From NCBI GenBank assembly GCA_047974765.1, contig JBKECP010000015.1, forward strand, positions 35,848 through 99,847: a stretch of 64,000 bases of DNA, read 5' to 3'. The translations under genes and the position numbers were made by a program. The notes beneath the pieces are model-generated. The model was not told the DNA's origin and ran no database searches. It was given only the letters and a program-made list of their open reading frames with translations. Positions 1 to 8,633 of the stretch are shown piece by piece. Numbering within the stretch: position 1 is the first letter of the stretch; each line of letters begins with the position of its first letter. Source of the stretch: JBKECP01 sp047974765. GTDB taxonomy: Bacteria; Pseudomonadota; Gammaproteobacteria; Pseudomonadales; Halieaceae.

Positions 1-1332
1 ACTGCTGATAGCACCGGTAATTTCACCAAGACTGTTGTGGCAGTAGCGCAGATCTTCCGCCAGTAATTCGTCGGCACCGGTTCCATTAAGTTGTTGGCGG
101 CACTGTTTGAGATAGTCGGCGGCCTTGTCCAGTGCTTGTAAGTGGCGGCGTCTGGCGCTGAAGCACGAAGCAGCACTTTCACTAAAGCCCATACATTGTT
201 TAAGATGTTTACGCAGCAGTGTCATTCCCTGGCCGGTTTTAGCTGAGAGGCTGATTCTTGTGTTACCTGTATGTTCACTGAGGTTTTCGGGGAGGTCACT
301 CAAATCAGCTTTGTTGAGGATGATGGTGACTGGAATATTCTGGGAAATCTGTCGCACCTTGTCTGGCCAGAAAGCATCTCCAGACAAGTCAATATCTGAC
401 GACTGGCTGTCAACAACCAGTAAAATACGATCAGCTGATTGTATTTCCTGCCAGGCCCGACGAATACCTTCCTGTTCCACTTCATCAGTGGATTCACGCA
501 AACCTGCAGTATCGACTATGTGCAGGGGCATACCATCAATTTGGATATGTTCGTGCAGTACATCCCGGGTGGTGCCGGCAATGGGTGTAACGATAGCAGT
601 ATCCTGACCGGCCAATGCGTTGAGCAGACTGGATTTGCCGGCATTGGGTTTACCTGCAATAACCAGTTTCATGCCTTCCTGCAACAAACTGCCTTGACGG
701 GCACTGCTGTGCACCTTATTCAGTTGCTGTTCTATGGCAGCCAACTGATTTTCTACCTGAGCGTCAGCCAGAAAATCAATGTCCTCTTCAGGAAAATCAA
801 TGGTCGCTTCGACATAGACCCGTAATCGGGTAAGCTGATTCATCAGGCTGTCAATTTCATGTGAAAAAGCTCCCTGTAGAGAGCGACTGGCACTGCGGGC
901 AGCTTCTTCAGTGGAGCTATTGATCAGGTCGGCAATAGCTTCAACCTGGGCCAGATCGAGCTTGTCATTCAAAAAGGCCCGTTCGGAAAATTCTCCTGCC
1001 CGGGCTAGCCTAGCGCCGGCTGTGATACAGGTTTTTAGTAATAAATCGAGAATTACCGGACCACCATGACCTTGCAGTTCGACTACATCCTCACCGGTAA
1101 AAGAATAGGGAGCGGCAAAGTAAAGAGCGATGCCATTGTCCAGAATATCGCTCTTGTTATCATCGCGCCTATCGTAAAACTGGCAGAAATGAGCCTGACG
1201 AACTTTTAAGGTGCGTCCGCAAATATGCTCACCAATACTGCGTGCTTGTGGGCCTGACAGTCTGATAATACCAACGCCACCACGGCCTGAGGCGGTAGCA
1301 ATGGCAGCAATGGTGTCAGTATTAAATGACAC
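1..1332 (-). CDS. mnmE: tRNA modification GTPase MnmE (C-terminus cut by window edge)
   Basis: MnmE, with MnmG, places the (carboxymethyl)aminomethyl group on U34 of certain tRNAs in the cytoplasm. Translating the minus strand from a GTG at 1332 gives an N-terminus reading MSFNTDTIAAIATASGRGG, the usual MnmE opening with its formyl-THF-binding domain. The G-domain P-loop GKPNAGKS lies near residues 227-234 (bases 631-654). The last visible residues (EITGAISS) precede the family's C-terminal Cys-x-Gly-Lys motif, so only about 15 codons are lost past base 1. It lies 50 bases downstream of yidC on the same strand, the standard neighbour. The identification is firm; the GTG start is inferred from alignment to the family. 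Confidence 0.95.
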   Translation of the reverse strand, partial: MSFNTDTIAAIATASGRGGVGIIRLSGPQARSIGEHICGRTLKVRQAHFCQFYDRRDDNKSDILDNGIALYFAAPYSFTGEDVVELQGHGGPVILDLLLKTCITAGARLARAGEFSERAFLNDKLDLAQVEAIADLINSSTEEAARSASRSLQGAFSHEIDSLMNQLTRLRVYVEATIDFPEEDIDFLADAQVENQLAAIEQQLNKVHSSARQGSLLQEGMKLVIAGKPNAGKSSLLNALAGQDTAIVTPIAGTTRDVLHEHIQIDGMPLHIVDTAGLRESTDEVEQEGIRRAWQEIQSADRILLVVDSQSSDIDLSGDAFWPDKVRQISQNIPVTIILNKADLSDLPENLSEHTGNTRISLSAKTGQGMTLLRKHLKQCMGFSESAASCFSARRRHLQALDKAADYLKQCRQQLNGTGADELLAEDLRYCHNSLGEITGAISS

Positions 1333-1382
1333 TTATTTAAGTACCATTTGTGTCTTTATCCATGATTTTTGCTGCCTGTTGC

Positions 1383-3080
1383 TCAGGCTTTGGCATCTGC
1401 CATCTCAATCTGACGGGTGATATACCACTGCTGCGCGATGGATAACAGATTGTTGACTACCCAGTACAGCACCAGACCCGAGGGGAACCATAAGAAGAAG
1501 AAAGTGAATACCACGGGCATCCACTGCATGATTTTGGCCTGCATAGGATCAGGGGGTGTCGGGTTCAGTTTCTGCATAAACCACATGCTGGCACCCATAA
1601 TCAGTGGCAGGATAAAGTAAGGGTCCATTACGGACAGATCTTTAATCCATAAAAAGAAGGGTGCGTGGCGCAGTTCATAGCTTTCCATTAATACCCAGTA
1701 AAGCGCTATGAATACGGGCATCTGGATGAGAATAGGTAAGCAACCACCCAGAGGGTTGATTTTCTCCTTGCGATAAAGATCCATCATCGCCTGGGATTGC
1801 TTTTGCTTGTCATCGCTATATTGTTCACGCAGGGCGGTGATTTTGGGTGCCATCTTGCGCATATTAGCCATCGAGCGATAACTGGTGGCCGACAGTTTGA
1901 AAAAGACCGCCTTGATAATTACCGTCAGTAAAATAATGGCTACACCCCAGTTGCCTACAAAGGTGTGAATCCAGGTCAATAGCCAGAACAGGGGCTGGGC
2001 TATCCACCACAGCCAGCCATAATCGACACTTAAATCGAGATAGGGAGAAATTTCCTTCAAGCGGGGTTGGTCTTTTGGGCCGGCGTAAAAGCGTGCATTA
2101 ACAGTGATACTCTCACCGGGATCAACACCAAAAGTTGGACTGATAAAACCGGCAATATTGAAGCCGCTGGTTGTAACACGGGTACTATAGGTGTGTGTTT
2201 GTTCAGGATTGGGAATCCAGGCACTCAAAAAATAGTGCTGAATCATGGCAATCCAGCCACCGGGCAATTGCTTTTTAAAAGGTTCTTCGCTCATATCCTG
2301 GAAGCTGAATTTGCTGAAACGATCGTCCGGTTGGGTAATAGCCGCGCCCAAAAAGGGCTGAATGCCCATATTGCCGTTGGCGGCATTAGGTGCCGGACTG
2401 CTATCACGTTTGAGTTGACCGTAGAGATTGGCTGAAAAACGCTGGTTGCCGTTGTTACTAACGATGTAATCAATATTTACGAGGTAGTGACTGCGCTGGA
2501 AGGTAAAGCGTTTGATTACTTCTATGCCATCACTATCGTTGTATAAAAGGTCAACGATAAGTTCATCCTGACCCTCAGCCAGTTCATAACGGGACTGGGC
2601 GCTGTGATAAACAGCCCGTTTGGGGCTGTCAATACCATTTGGACCAATCAGGCCACTTTGAGCAACATAGGTACGGTTCTGGTTTTTTTCCAGAAGGACA
2701 AAAGCATCTCCTTCAAGTTCATCCAGATGTTCAACCAAAGCCAGCTCAATAATATCGCCACCATTGAGATCAATAGCGAGCTGCAATTCGTCGGTAAAGA
2801 CCTGGACAATATTGCCATTGCCGCTGTTGTTTGTTACCTGCGGTGTATCTGTAGCTATACCTTCGGTTGTGCTGACATCGGGTATATCGTCATTATCTGT
2901 TGCTTCTGATGTCAGGGTTTGTGCCGGTGTGTCGCTGCTGGTGGCATGAGTATCGGTCAACCGGGAAACCACAGGTGTCTCCTGGCCAGATTTGGTTTCC
3001 TTGAAGGCAACCCAATTGGTCAGCAGCATGAATGACAGGGCGCCAATGGCAACAATCAGCAGAGTACGTTGCAAATCCAT
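1383..3080 (-). CDS. yidC: membrane protein insertase YidC
   Basis: YidC inserts and folds inner-membrane proteins, alone or with SecYEG. The 565-residue product opens with MDLQRTLLIVAIGALSFML, the conserved N-terminal membrane anchor of Gram-negative YidC. A large periplasmic domain follows (about residues 60-340; its first part is Asp/Ser/Thr-rich and low-complexity), then the five-helix insertase core with the family segment GGCLPILIQMPVFIALYWVL and a C-terminal helix near WYITRQIEMADAKA. Length fits the family (E. coli 548). It sits 15 bases downstream of yidD in the rpmH-rnpA-yidD-yidC-mnmE order. Confidence is very high. Confidence 0.98.
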   Translation of the reverse strand: MDLQRTLLIVAIGALSFMLLTNWVAFKETKSGQETPVVSRLTDTHATSSDTPAQTLTSEATDNDDIPDVSTTEGIATDTPQVTNNSGNGNIVQVFTDELQLAIDLNGGDIIELALVEHLDELEGDAFVLLEKNQNRTYVAQSGLIGPNGIDSPKRAVYHSAQSRYELAEGQDELIVDLLYNDSDGIEVIKRFTFQRSHYLVNIDYIVSNNGNQRFSANLYGQLKRDSSPAPNAANGNMGIQPFLGAAITQPDDRFSKFSFQDMSEEPFKKQLPGGWIAMIQHYFLSAWIPNPEQTHTYSTRVTTSGFNIAGFISPTFGVDPGESITVNARFYAGPKDQPRLKEISPYLDLSVDYGWLWWIAQPLFWLLTWIHTFVGNWGVAIILLTVIIKAVFFKLSATSYRSMANMRKMAPKITALREQYSDDKQKQSQAMMDLYRKEKINPLGGCLPILIQMPVFIALYWVLMESYELRHAPFFLWIKDLSVMDPYFILPLIMGASMWFMQKLNPTPPDPMQAKIMQWMPVVFTFFFLWFPSGLVLYWVVNNLLSIAQQWYITRQIEMADAKA

Positions 3081-3095
3081 AACGGTGTTCGCTGG

Positions 3096-3323
3096 TCAAT
3101 GGTTAGAAGAACAGGGGGGGACCGGGTCCACACCACCTTCGTGCCAGGGATGGCATTTCGACAGGCGTTTCATGCCCAACAAGCTGCCTTTTATCACGCC
3201 GTGTTCTTCAATAGCCTGACAGGCGTAGGCAGAACAACTGGGATAAAAACGACAGTTATTACCGAGAAAAGGGCTCAGACAGAGCTGATAAAAGGAGATC
3301 AATCCTGTAAAGAGGCGTTGCAT
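3096..3323 (-). CDS. yidD: membrane protein insertion efficiency factor YidD
   Basis: YidD is a small membrane-associated protein thought to help YidC-dependent insertion. I place the start at the ATG at 3323 (MQRLFTGLISFYQLCLSPF), because an AAAGGA ribosome-binding sequence precedes it and the longer open frame upstream only overlaps rnpA. The 75-residue product carries the family core NNCRFYPSCSAYACQAI and the C-terminal CHPWHEGGVDPVP. The start is 5 bases after the rnpA stop, so the two are probably translated from one message. Confidence 0.95.
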   Translation of the reverse strand: MQRLFTGLISFYQLCLSPFLGNNCRFYPSCSAYACQAIEEHGVIKGSLLGMKRLSKCHPWHEGGVDPVPPCSSNH

Positions 3324-3328
3324 GATCT

Positions 3329-3742
3329 TTACTGTTTCCTTTGGGCACGCGGTTTTGAAATACCCTGGGCCAGTTTGTGCCACTGCTGGCGCAATATAGA
3401 GGATAGCTCGGTATTATCCAATTGATCGATACCTCGTCTGGCCAATACCACAACATCCATTGAGGGGGTGGCCTGTGGTTGCTGGCGAAACATTTCCCGG
3501 GTCAATCGTTTGATACGGTTGCGTTGTACCGCCAGCCGTACATTTTTTTTAGCAACAACTAAACCCAGGCGATGCCTGGGTTGTTGGCTGGTTCGCGCCA
3601 GCAGCAGAACATATTTGTGAGAGGCCTTTGCCTCGGCGCCGTCAAATACCCGACTAAAATCACTGGTAGTGAGCAGGCGCTTGTTTCTTGTAAAGGAAAC
3701 AGGACTAAAGTCACAGTTAACCTTGCTGAAATCACTACTCAC
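3329..3742 (-). CDS. rnpA: ribonuclease P protein component
   Basis: RnpA is the protein subunit of RNase P, which matures tRNA 5' ends together with the catalytic RNA. The 137-residue product contains the basic signature AVQRNRIKRLTREMFR, which binds the RNA subunit, preceded by LGLVVAKKNVRLA. It lies between rpmH and yidD as expected. The N-terminal 15 or so residues before FTRNKRLLTTSDF are poorly conserved in the family, and a later start cannot be excluded. Confidence 0.95.
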   Translation of the reverse strand: MSSDFSKVNCDFSPVSFTRNKRLLTTSDFSRVFDGAEAKASHKYVLLLARTSQQPRHRLGLVVAKKNVRLAVQRNRIKRLTREMFRQQPQATPSMDVVVLARRGIDQLDNTELSSILRQQWHKLAQGISKPRAQRKQ

Positions 3743-3756
3743 TCAGTTAGTGGTGA

Positions 3757-3891
3757 TCAGGCTGAAAGCTGCTTGCGGCCTTTGGCGCGACGGCGGTTTA
3801 AAACCTGGCGGCCATTCTTGGTTGCCATACGGGCACGAAAGCCGTGAGTGCGTTTGCGCTTGAGCACGCTGGGCTGAAAAGTTCTTTTCAT
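3757..3891 (-). CDS. rpmH: 50S ribosomal protein L34
   Basis: L34 is a 44-residue, very basic component of the large ribosomal subunit. The minus strand from the ATG at 3891 reads MKRTFQPSVLKRKRTHGFRA and ends GRKQLSA followed by TGA. This is the full, almost invariant family sequence. It is the first gene of the leftward rpmH-rnpA-yidD-yidC-mnmE series and borders the origin gap. Confidence 0.98.
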   Translation of the reverse strand: MKRTFQPSVLKRKRTHGFRARMATKNGRQVLNRRRAKGRKQLSA

Positions 3892-4150
3892 GTTTACAAT
3901 TCCACTTAATAACTTGGCTGACCTGAAATCTCATCCATTATTACACGTATATAGATAATAATGAGAAATGAGAGCAGGCCTGAAAAAAGGGTGGATATTC
4001 TAGTGAAATGTGCTTGCTAATACAATGTAAAGCAATGATTTTTTATGGGTTTGGGTGTTATTGCCTGCGCTTCAGGAGCCTGGGCTTAAAGTCAATCAGA
4101 TAGCGGTCCATATCATTCAGTGCACATTTTTCAAAAAAGATATTAACAGT

Positions 4151-4159
4151 TTATCCACA
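4151..4159 (+). promoter_or_regulatory. DnaA box
   Basis: TTATCCACA, a perfect match to the consensus DnaA-binding 9-mer, on the left side of the AT-rich part of the origin gap. Confidence 0.8.
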
Positions 4160-4268
4160 TAATAAATTACTTTGAAAAAGTATTTTTTTTATAGCTTAAG
4201 CCCTCCTTTTATAGTTGTAAGATGCTGATTTTTAAAAATAAAGAAAATTTCAACTGATTGTACTTTTT

Positions 4269-4277
4269 TGTGGATAA
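4269..4277 (-). promoter_or_regulatory. DnaA box
   Basis: TGTGGATAA, the reverse complement of the consensus DnaA 9-mer TTATCCACA. It flanks the AT-rich stretch on the right and is inverted relative to the box at 4151. Confidence 0.8.
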
Positions 4278-4339
4278 GTCTCTCAGCCAGGGGTATGATT
4301 TCACTCCAGTCACTGGTTTGTAGTGGCAGTTATAAGAAT

Positions 4340-4348
4340 TTATCAACA
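4340..4348 (+). promoter_or_regulatory. variant DnaA box
   Basis: TTATCAACA differs from the consensus DnaA box at one base (C to A at position 6). It lies 51 bases before the dnaA start and could act in initiation or dnaA autoregulation. Confidence 0.5.
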
Positions 4349-4398
4349 CATCACAATCCATCGCCCAACAAGGCAGATGTGATAATCAGGGGGATGGT

Positions 4399-5916
4399 TT
4401 GCCCGAAGTTGTTTGGCCTGACATTGTCTGGCAAAGGTGTGTGGATCGCCTGCAGAGCGAGCTACCTTCACAGCAATTCAATACCTGGATTCGTCCCTTA
4501 CAGGCGAACCATGATGGCCGGATGCTGACCTTGTTTGCACCCAATCGTTTTATCAAGGATTTTGTTGCCAGCAAGTTTTCTTCCCGCATTGGTGAATTAA
4601 TACAGGAACTGGAGGGCGAGCAGGCACCAGAGGTGGTATTGGAGATTGGCCAGGGCGGCAGTCAGGGGGTAAGTATCAGTAGTGCAATACCTCCTCAGGC
4701 GCCACCACCTGTAAATATTGCTATAAGCAAACCCTCACACCTTACTCCGGCAGTATCAGGCTTGGCGGTCAGTGCTGGTGTTACTGCTGCATCTGTATCA
4801 ACGACGGCAGATAGGCGCGGATCTGCTCTATTAACACCTGCCGTGGCCAGTCAGCAAAATAATGATAAAAAAGAGACAGCTGCTACCGTCCAGCAAGGCA
4901 GTAATCTGGTAGAGAGCTATACGTTTGAGCGTTTTGTTGAAGGTAAGTCAAACCAGTTGGCGCTAGCGGCAGCACGGCAGGTGGCAGAAAATCCTGGTGT
5001 TGCTTATAACCCCCTCTTTTTATACGGCGGTGTTGGTTTGGGCAAGACCCATTTGATGCACGCTGTTGGACACGCGCTAAAGGCCCGCAATCCTTCTGCC
5101 AAAATTGCTTATTTGCATTCTGAGCGCTTTGTGGGTGATATGGTCAAGGCATTACAACTCAACGCTATCGGTGAGTTTAAACGCTATTATCGTTCTCTTG
5201 ATGCACTGTTGATTGATGATATTCAGTTTTTTGCCAAAAAGGATCGTTCTCAGGAAGAGTTTTTCCATACCTTTAACGCACTGCTTGAGGGTGGCCAGCA
5301 AATGATCCTGACCTGTGATCGTTACCCCAAGGAGATCGATGGTCTGGAAGAGAGGCTCAAGTCCCGTTTCGGTTGGGGATTAACAGTGGCGGTAGAGCCG
5401 CCGGAGCTGGAAACCCGGGTGGCTATCTTAATGAACAAGGCTAGCCAGGCTGAGGTTGAATTACCGCCAGAGGCGGCCTTCTTTATTGCACATCGTATTC
5501 GTTCCAATGTCAGGGAGCTGGAAGGTGCACTGAAAAGAGTGATAGCGAGCGCCCACTTCACAAATAGAAAAGTCGATATAGATCTGATCAAAGATAGCCT
5601 CAAGGATTTATTGGCTCTGCAGGACAAGCAGGTAACGCTGGATAATATTCAGCGTACTGTTGCGGAATATTACAAAATAAAAGTGGCCGATTTGATGTCG
5701 CGTCGGCGCAGCCGTTCTGTCGCCAGACCACGGCAGGTGGCAATGGCTCTGGCCAAAGAATTAACCAATCACAGTTTACCGGAAATTGGTGATGCTTTTG
5801 GTGGTCGGGATCACACGACAGTTTTACACGCATGCCGTAAAATCAAAGAGCTTCGTGAATCCAATTCTGATATTCGGGAAGATTACAAAAATCTTCTGCG
5901 ATCACTGACCACTTAA
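4399..5916 (+). CDS. dnaA: chromosomal replication initiator DnaA
   Basis: DnaA binds the 9-mer boxes at oriC, melts the origin and recruits the helicase. The 505-residue product shows domain I (CVDRLQSELPSQQFNTWIRP), a long variable linker rich in Ala, Ser, Val and Thr (about 85-175), the AAA+ domain with Walker A GGVGLGKT at 210-217 and Walker B LLIDDIQFF, and the DNA-binding domain with the signature GGRDHTTVLHACRKI near the C-terminus. The start is a TTG at 4399: no in-frame ATG is nearby, the AGGGGG ribosome-binding sequence is spaced correctly, and MPEVVWPDIVWQ aligns with the usual N-terminus. The rare start codon may keep synthesis low. Confidence 0.97.
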   Translation: MPEVVWPDIVWQRCVDRLQSELPSQQFNTWIRPLQANHDGRMLTLFAPNRFIKDFVASKFSSRIGELIQELEGEQAPEVVLEIGQGGSQGVSISSAIPPQAPPPVNIAISKPSHLTPAVSGLAVSAGVTAASVSTTADRRGSALLTPAVASQQNNDKKETAATVQQGSNLVESYTFERFVEGKSNQLALAAARQVAENPGVAYNPLFLYGGVGLGKTHLMHAVGHALKARNPSAKIAYLHSERFVGDMVKALQLNAIGEFKRYYRSLDALLIDDIQFFAKKDRSQEEFFHTFNALLEGGQQMILTCDRYPKEIDGLEERLKSRFGWGLTVAVEPPELETRVAILMNKASQAEVELPPEAAFFIAHRIRSNVRELEGALKRVIASAHFTNRKVDIDLIKDSLKDLLALQDKQVTLDNIQRTVAEYYKIKVADLMSRRRSRSVARPRQVAMALAKELTNHSLPEIGDAFGGRDHTTVLHACRKIKELRESNSDIREDYKNLLRSLTT

Positions 5917-5966
5917 ATTGTGGTTATGACTAAAGTTGAATGAATGAGAATTTATTACATCCTTTA

Positions 5967-6001
5967 CCAATAGGCCATGCCAATAGGCCATGCCAATGGG
6001 C
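5967..6001 (+). repeat. 13-bp tandem repeat between dnaA and dnaN
   Basis: CCAATAGGCCATG occurs twice head to tail (5967-5979 and 5980-5992), followed by a degenerate third unit, CCAATGGGC (5993-6001). The 283-base dnaA-dnaN gap contains no gene. The repeat could be a slippage product or an iteron-like binding site near the origin; its role is unknown. Confidence 0.8.
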
Positions 6002-6199
6002 TGTTAATGGCTAAGATTTTGTCTTAAGCTATTGAAATTAAAGGAAATAGTAATAGCGCTTTAGTATTTTTTAGAAAGTGATCCAGTATAGTTGGGCACA
6101 AGCTGTTCGATTACCAGGTTAATAATCGAGTCGCTACTGCTATTAATACGATATTTTCAAGTACTTGCCGGTTTGGCAACACAAGGAATACAACAATTT

Positions 6200-7306
6200 A
6201 TGAAATTTGCAGTTTCCCGGGATGCCTTACTTAAACCTTTGAATTTGGTAGCGGGTGTTGTTGAGCGCCGTCAAACGCAGCCAATACTTGCCAATGTGTT
6301 ACTTTCGTTGGAGGGGGATCGCCTGTCATTAACAGGCACTGACCTGGAGGTGGAACTGATTGGTCGTGTGCAATTACCGGCGGCGGGTGAGGATGGTGAA
6401 ATTACTGTACCGGCACGCAAGCTTGTCGATATTTGCAAGTCCCTGTCAGAAGGGGCAGATATAGAGTTTGTGCTGAGTGACAGTAAGGTGACGATTCGCT
6501 CCGGTCGCAGCCGTTTTACACTCTCAACTCTGTCTGCCAGAGATTTTCCAAATGTTGAAGACTGTTTGGGTACCCATCAATTCAGCCTGAAGCAGGGTGA
6601 ATTGCGTCGATTGATTGATCGTACCAGTTTTGCCATGGCTCAGCAGGATGTCCGTTACTATCTCAATGGTATGCTTTGGGAATTAAAAGCTGGCCGTATG
6701 CGGGTTGTAGCAACAGATGGTCACCGACTGGCAATGTGTACGCTATCTTCAGCTCTGGACACGACAGACAACAATACGCAAGTAATTTTGCCTCGCAAAG
6801 GTGTGTTAGAACTGTCTCGCCTGTTAATTGATGAAGACGAGATGATTAGCGTTGTGCTAGGCGCTAATCATATTCGGGCCACGACTGATGACTTTAGTTT
6901 TACTTCCAAGTTGGTCGATGGCAAGTTTCCTGATTATGAGCGTGTATTGCCTCAGATGCCTGATAAAGTGGTACTCGGTTCCCGACAGGAACTTCGTCAG
7001 GCTTTTATCCGTACAGCTATTCTGTCGAATGAAAAATATCGCGGAGTTCACCTGAAGCTACTTGATGGCAGCCTTGAAATTGTCGCTAATAACCCTGAGC
7101 AGGAACAGGCTGAGGAAAGCGTACCTGTAAATTATCAGGGGGCAGGTCTCGAAATTGGTTTTAATGTCAGCTATGTACTGGACGTTCTGGGTGTACTTAG
7201 TGGCGAACAAGTAAAAATGTCACTCTCTGATTCTAATAGCAGTGCATTACTTGAGGAGTCTGATGGCGGTGATTCAGTTTACGTTGTTATGCCGATGCGA
7301 CTCTAA
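6200..7306 (+). CDS. dnaN: DNA polymerase III beta subunit (sliding clamp)
   Basis: The beta clamp is a ring-shaped dimer that tethers polymerase III and other enzymes to DNA. The start is the ATG at 6200 (MKFAVSRDALLKPLNLVAGVVERRQ), the family's normal N-terminus; the longer open frame upstream is non-coding leader. The product has 368 residues, a usual length, with three clamp folds and the C-terminal end VYVVMPMRL, nearly identical to the conserved PM(R/K)L tail. AAGGA at 6183-6187 is the likely ribosome-binding site. It sits between dnaA and recF. Confidence 0.98.
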   Translation: MKFAVSRDALLKPLNLVAGVVERRQTQPILANVLLSLEGDRLSLTGTDLEVELIGRVQLPAAGEDGEITVPARKLVDICKSLSEGADIEFVLSDSKVTIRSGRSRFTLSTLSARDFPNVEDCLGTHQFSLKQGELRRLIDRTSFAMAQQDVRYYLNGMLWELKAGRMRVVATDGHRLAMCTLSSALDTTDNNTQVILPRKGVLELSRLLIDEDEMISVVLGANHIRATTDDFSFTSKLVDGKFPDYERVLPQMPDKVVLGSRQELRQAFIRTAILSNEKYRGVHLKLLDGSLEIVANNPEQEQAEESVPVNYQGAGLEIGFNVSYVLDVLGVLSGEQVKMSLSDSNSSALLEESDGGDSVYVVMPMRL

Positions 7307-7320
7307 TGATACTTTTTACT

Positions 7321-7349
7321 GGGCTAGTTATTTGTAATATAACTGGCTC
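7321..7349 (+). other. 11-bp stem-loop between dnaN and recF
   Basis: GGGCTAGTTAT and ATAACTGGCTC can pair over 11 positions (two G-U pairs) around a 7-base loop, 14 bases after the dnaN stop. There is no tight T run, so it is not a clear terminator. It could stabilise or attenuate the dnaN-recF message. Confidence 0.45.
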
Positions 7350-7406
7350 ACATCCTTCTTCCTGTTTTTCAATATTTTCTGTGCTTTTCTTTAAATTGGG
7401 TGCTGT

Positions 7407-8540
7407 GTGCCTCTGAAATCACTTGATATTTGTCATGTGCGTAATTTACGGCAAGTTTCATTGAACAATATCAAGCGCATCAATCTTTTTTATGGCACAA
7501 ATGGCAGCGGGAAAACCAGTGTGCTGGAAGCTGTCCATATGTTGGCTATGGCCCGCTCTTTTCGCGGAAGCAGTCCGAAAACCTTGATTAGTCATGGTGA
7601 AAATACATGCCTTGTCCATGGCATTGTTAGCCGTGAACTCTCTTTGGGTAAAATTTCCCTGGGCGTTCAGCGAGGTCTGGATGGCTCGATTCTATTGCGA
7701 GCCAATGGCGAAAATTTGCAGGCTGTCGCTTCTTTGGTTGAGTATTTACCACTACAAGTGATTAATGCTGTCAGCTTTGATCTTCTTACTGGTGCGCCGA
7801 CAGCTAGGCGGCAGTATTTGAATTGGGGGGTGTTCCACGTGGAACATGGTTTTTTTGATGAATGGCAGCGTTTTCAGCGCTGTATTAAACAGCGGAATAC
7901 CTGCCTTCGCCGTGCTAAACTGACTGCCCGGGATTTATCTGCCTGGACCAGAGAGTTGGCTCGTTCAGGCACTTTGCTGAACGAGTATCGAAAGCATTAT
8001 TTTGCCAGATTGGCACCTCTGTTTCGGGAAATAGTCGAGCGTTTACTGCCAGACATGGGGGTATTTGAACTTCATTTTCGGCAAGGTTGGGATAAACGCT
8101 TGAGCTTTGAGGATGCTTTGCTGGCAACGCAGACTTCTGATAAGGAAAGAGGCTTCACTCAGGTTGGCCCTCAGCGGGCTGACCTGCGTATTGTTTATAA
8201 TGAGCGCCAGGCGGCGGATGTGCTCTCGCGGGGGCAGCAAAAGCTGGTGGTTTGTGCCTTGAAGTTGGCACAGGGTCAGCTATTGCAAGAGGTGACGGGC
8301 TACAGCTGTACTTATTTGGTAGATGACCTGCCTTCTGAACTGGATGAAGCACATTGCCGACGGGTTTGTGAGGAGCTGAAACAATTAAATGCACAGATTT
8401 TTATGACATGTGTGGATGTTAATCAGCTGCCTTCTGTTTGGCCTCAAGATATCTCTGCTGTATTCCACGTGGAACATGGCAAGGTGGAATATGAAGGGGC
8501 AATGGCACTATCTATAAATAAAACTGAGCGTTTTATTTAA
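7407..8540 (+). CDS. recF: DNA replication and repair protein RecF
   Basis: RecF is an SMC-like ATPase that helps load RecA at single-strand gaps. The 377-residue product has Walker A GTNGSGKTSVLEAV near residue 35, the ABC signature LSRGQQKLVVCALKLAQGQL and Walker B YLVDDLPSELD. A GTG at 7407 (MPLKSLDICHVRNLRQ) gives the usual N-terminus. The gene is unusual in carrying two palindromes, one a perfect parS sequence, both read in the same frame so each encodes VFHVEHG. These sites act on DNA, so the residues may be constrained by ParB binding rather than by RecF function. Confidence 0.97.
   Translation: MPLKSLDICHVRNLRQVSLNNIKRINLFYGTNGSGKTSVLEAVHMLAMARSFRGSSPKTLISHGENTCLVHGIVSRELSLGKISLGVQRGLDGSILLRANGENLQAVASLVEYLPLQVINAVSFDLLTGAPTARRQYLNWGVFHVEHGFFDEWQRFQRCIKQRNTCLRRAKLTARDLSAWTRELARSGTLLNEYRKHYFARLAPLFREIVERLLPDMGVFELHFRQGWDKRLSFEDALLATQTSDKERGFTQVGPQRADLRIVYNERQAADVLSRGQQKLVVCALKLAQGQLLQEVTGYSCTYLVDDLPSELDEAHCRRVCEELKQLNAQIFMTCVDVNQLPSVWPQDISAVFHVEHGKVEYEGAMALSINKTERFI
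7831..7846. promoter_or_regulatory. parS: parS centromere site (ParB-binding), perfect palindrome
   Basis: TGTTCCACGTGGAACA is a perfect 16-bp palindrome identical to the parS sequence known from Pseudomonas. It lies inside recF, about 3.6 kb from the proposed origin. parS sites load ParB and direct origin segregation and condensin loading. parA/parB are not in the window, but normally lie near mnmE/mnmG just left of it. Confidence 0.9.
8461..8476. promoter_or_regulatory. parS: second parS-like site, one mismatch
   Basis: TATTCCACGTGGAACA differs from the parS at 7831 only at position 2. It is near the 3' end of recF, 630 bases from the first site. The shared flank reads ...VFHVEHG in protein in both cases. 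Likely a second, possibly weaker, ParB nucleation site. Confidence 0.8.
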
Positions 8541-8633
8541 GATTTTGCTGATTTTTATGGTTAAATTTTTTAAATAGCTCAAAGCTCTTTTTTAAGAGTA
8601 AGAGTTTGGGCAGGAAAGAGAGTCTAAGTAACA

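Larger units (their letters stand above)
3892..4398. other. probable chromosomal replication origin (oriC), rpmH-dnaA gap
   Basis: This 507-base gap between the divergent rpmH and dnaA genes has no reading frame of its own. It holds two perfect consensus DnaA boxes (4151-4159 and 4269-4277, opposite orientations) and one near-consensus box (4340-4348), around a long AT-rich stretch at about 4160-4265 that could serve as the unwinding element. Pseudomonas and relatives have oriC at exactly this position. The rpmH and dnaA promoters must also lie here, but I cannot assign them with certainty. Function is inferred from boxes, composition and gene order. Confidence 0.8.
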
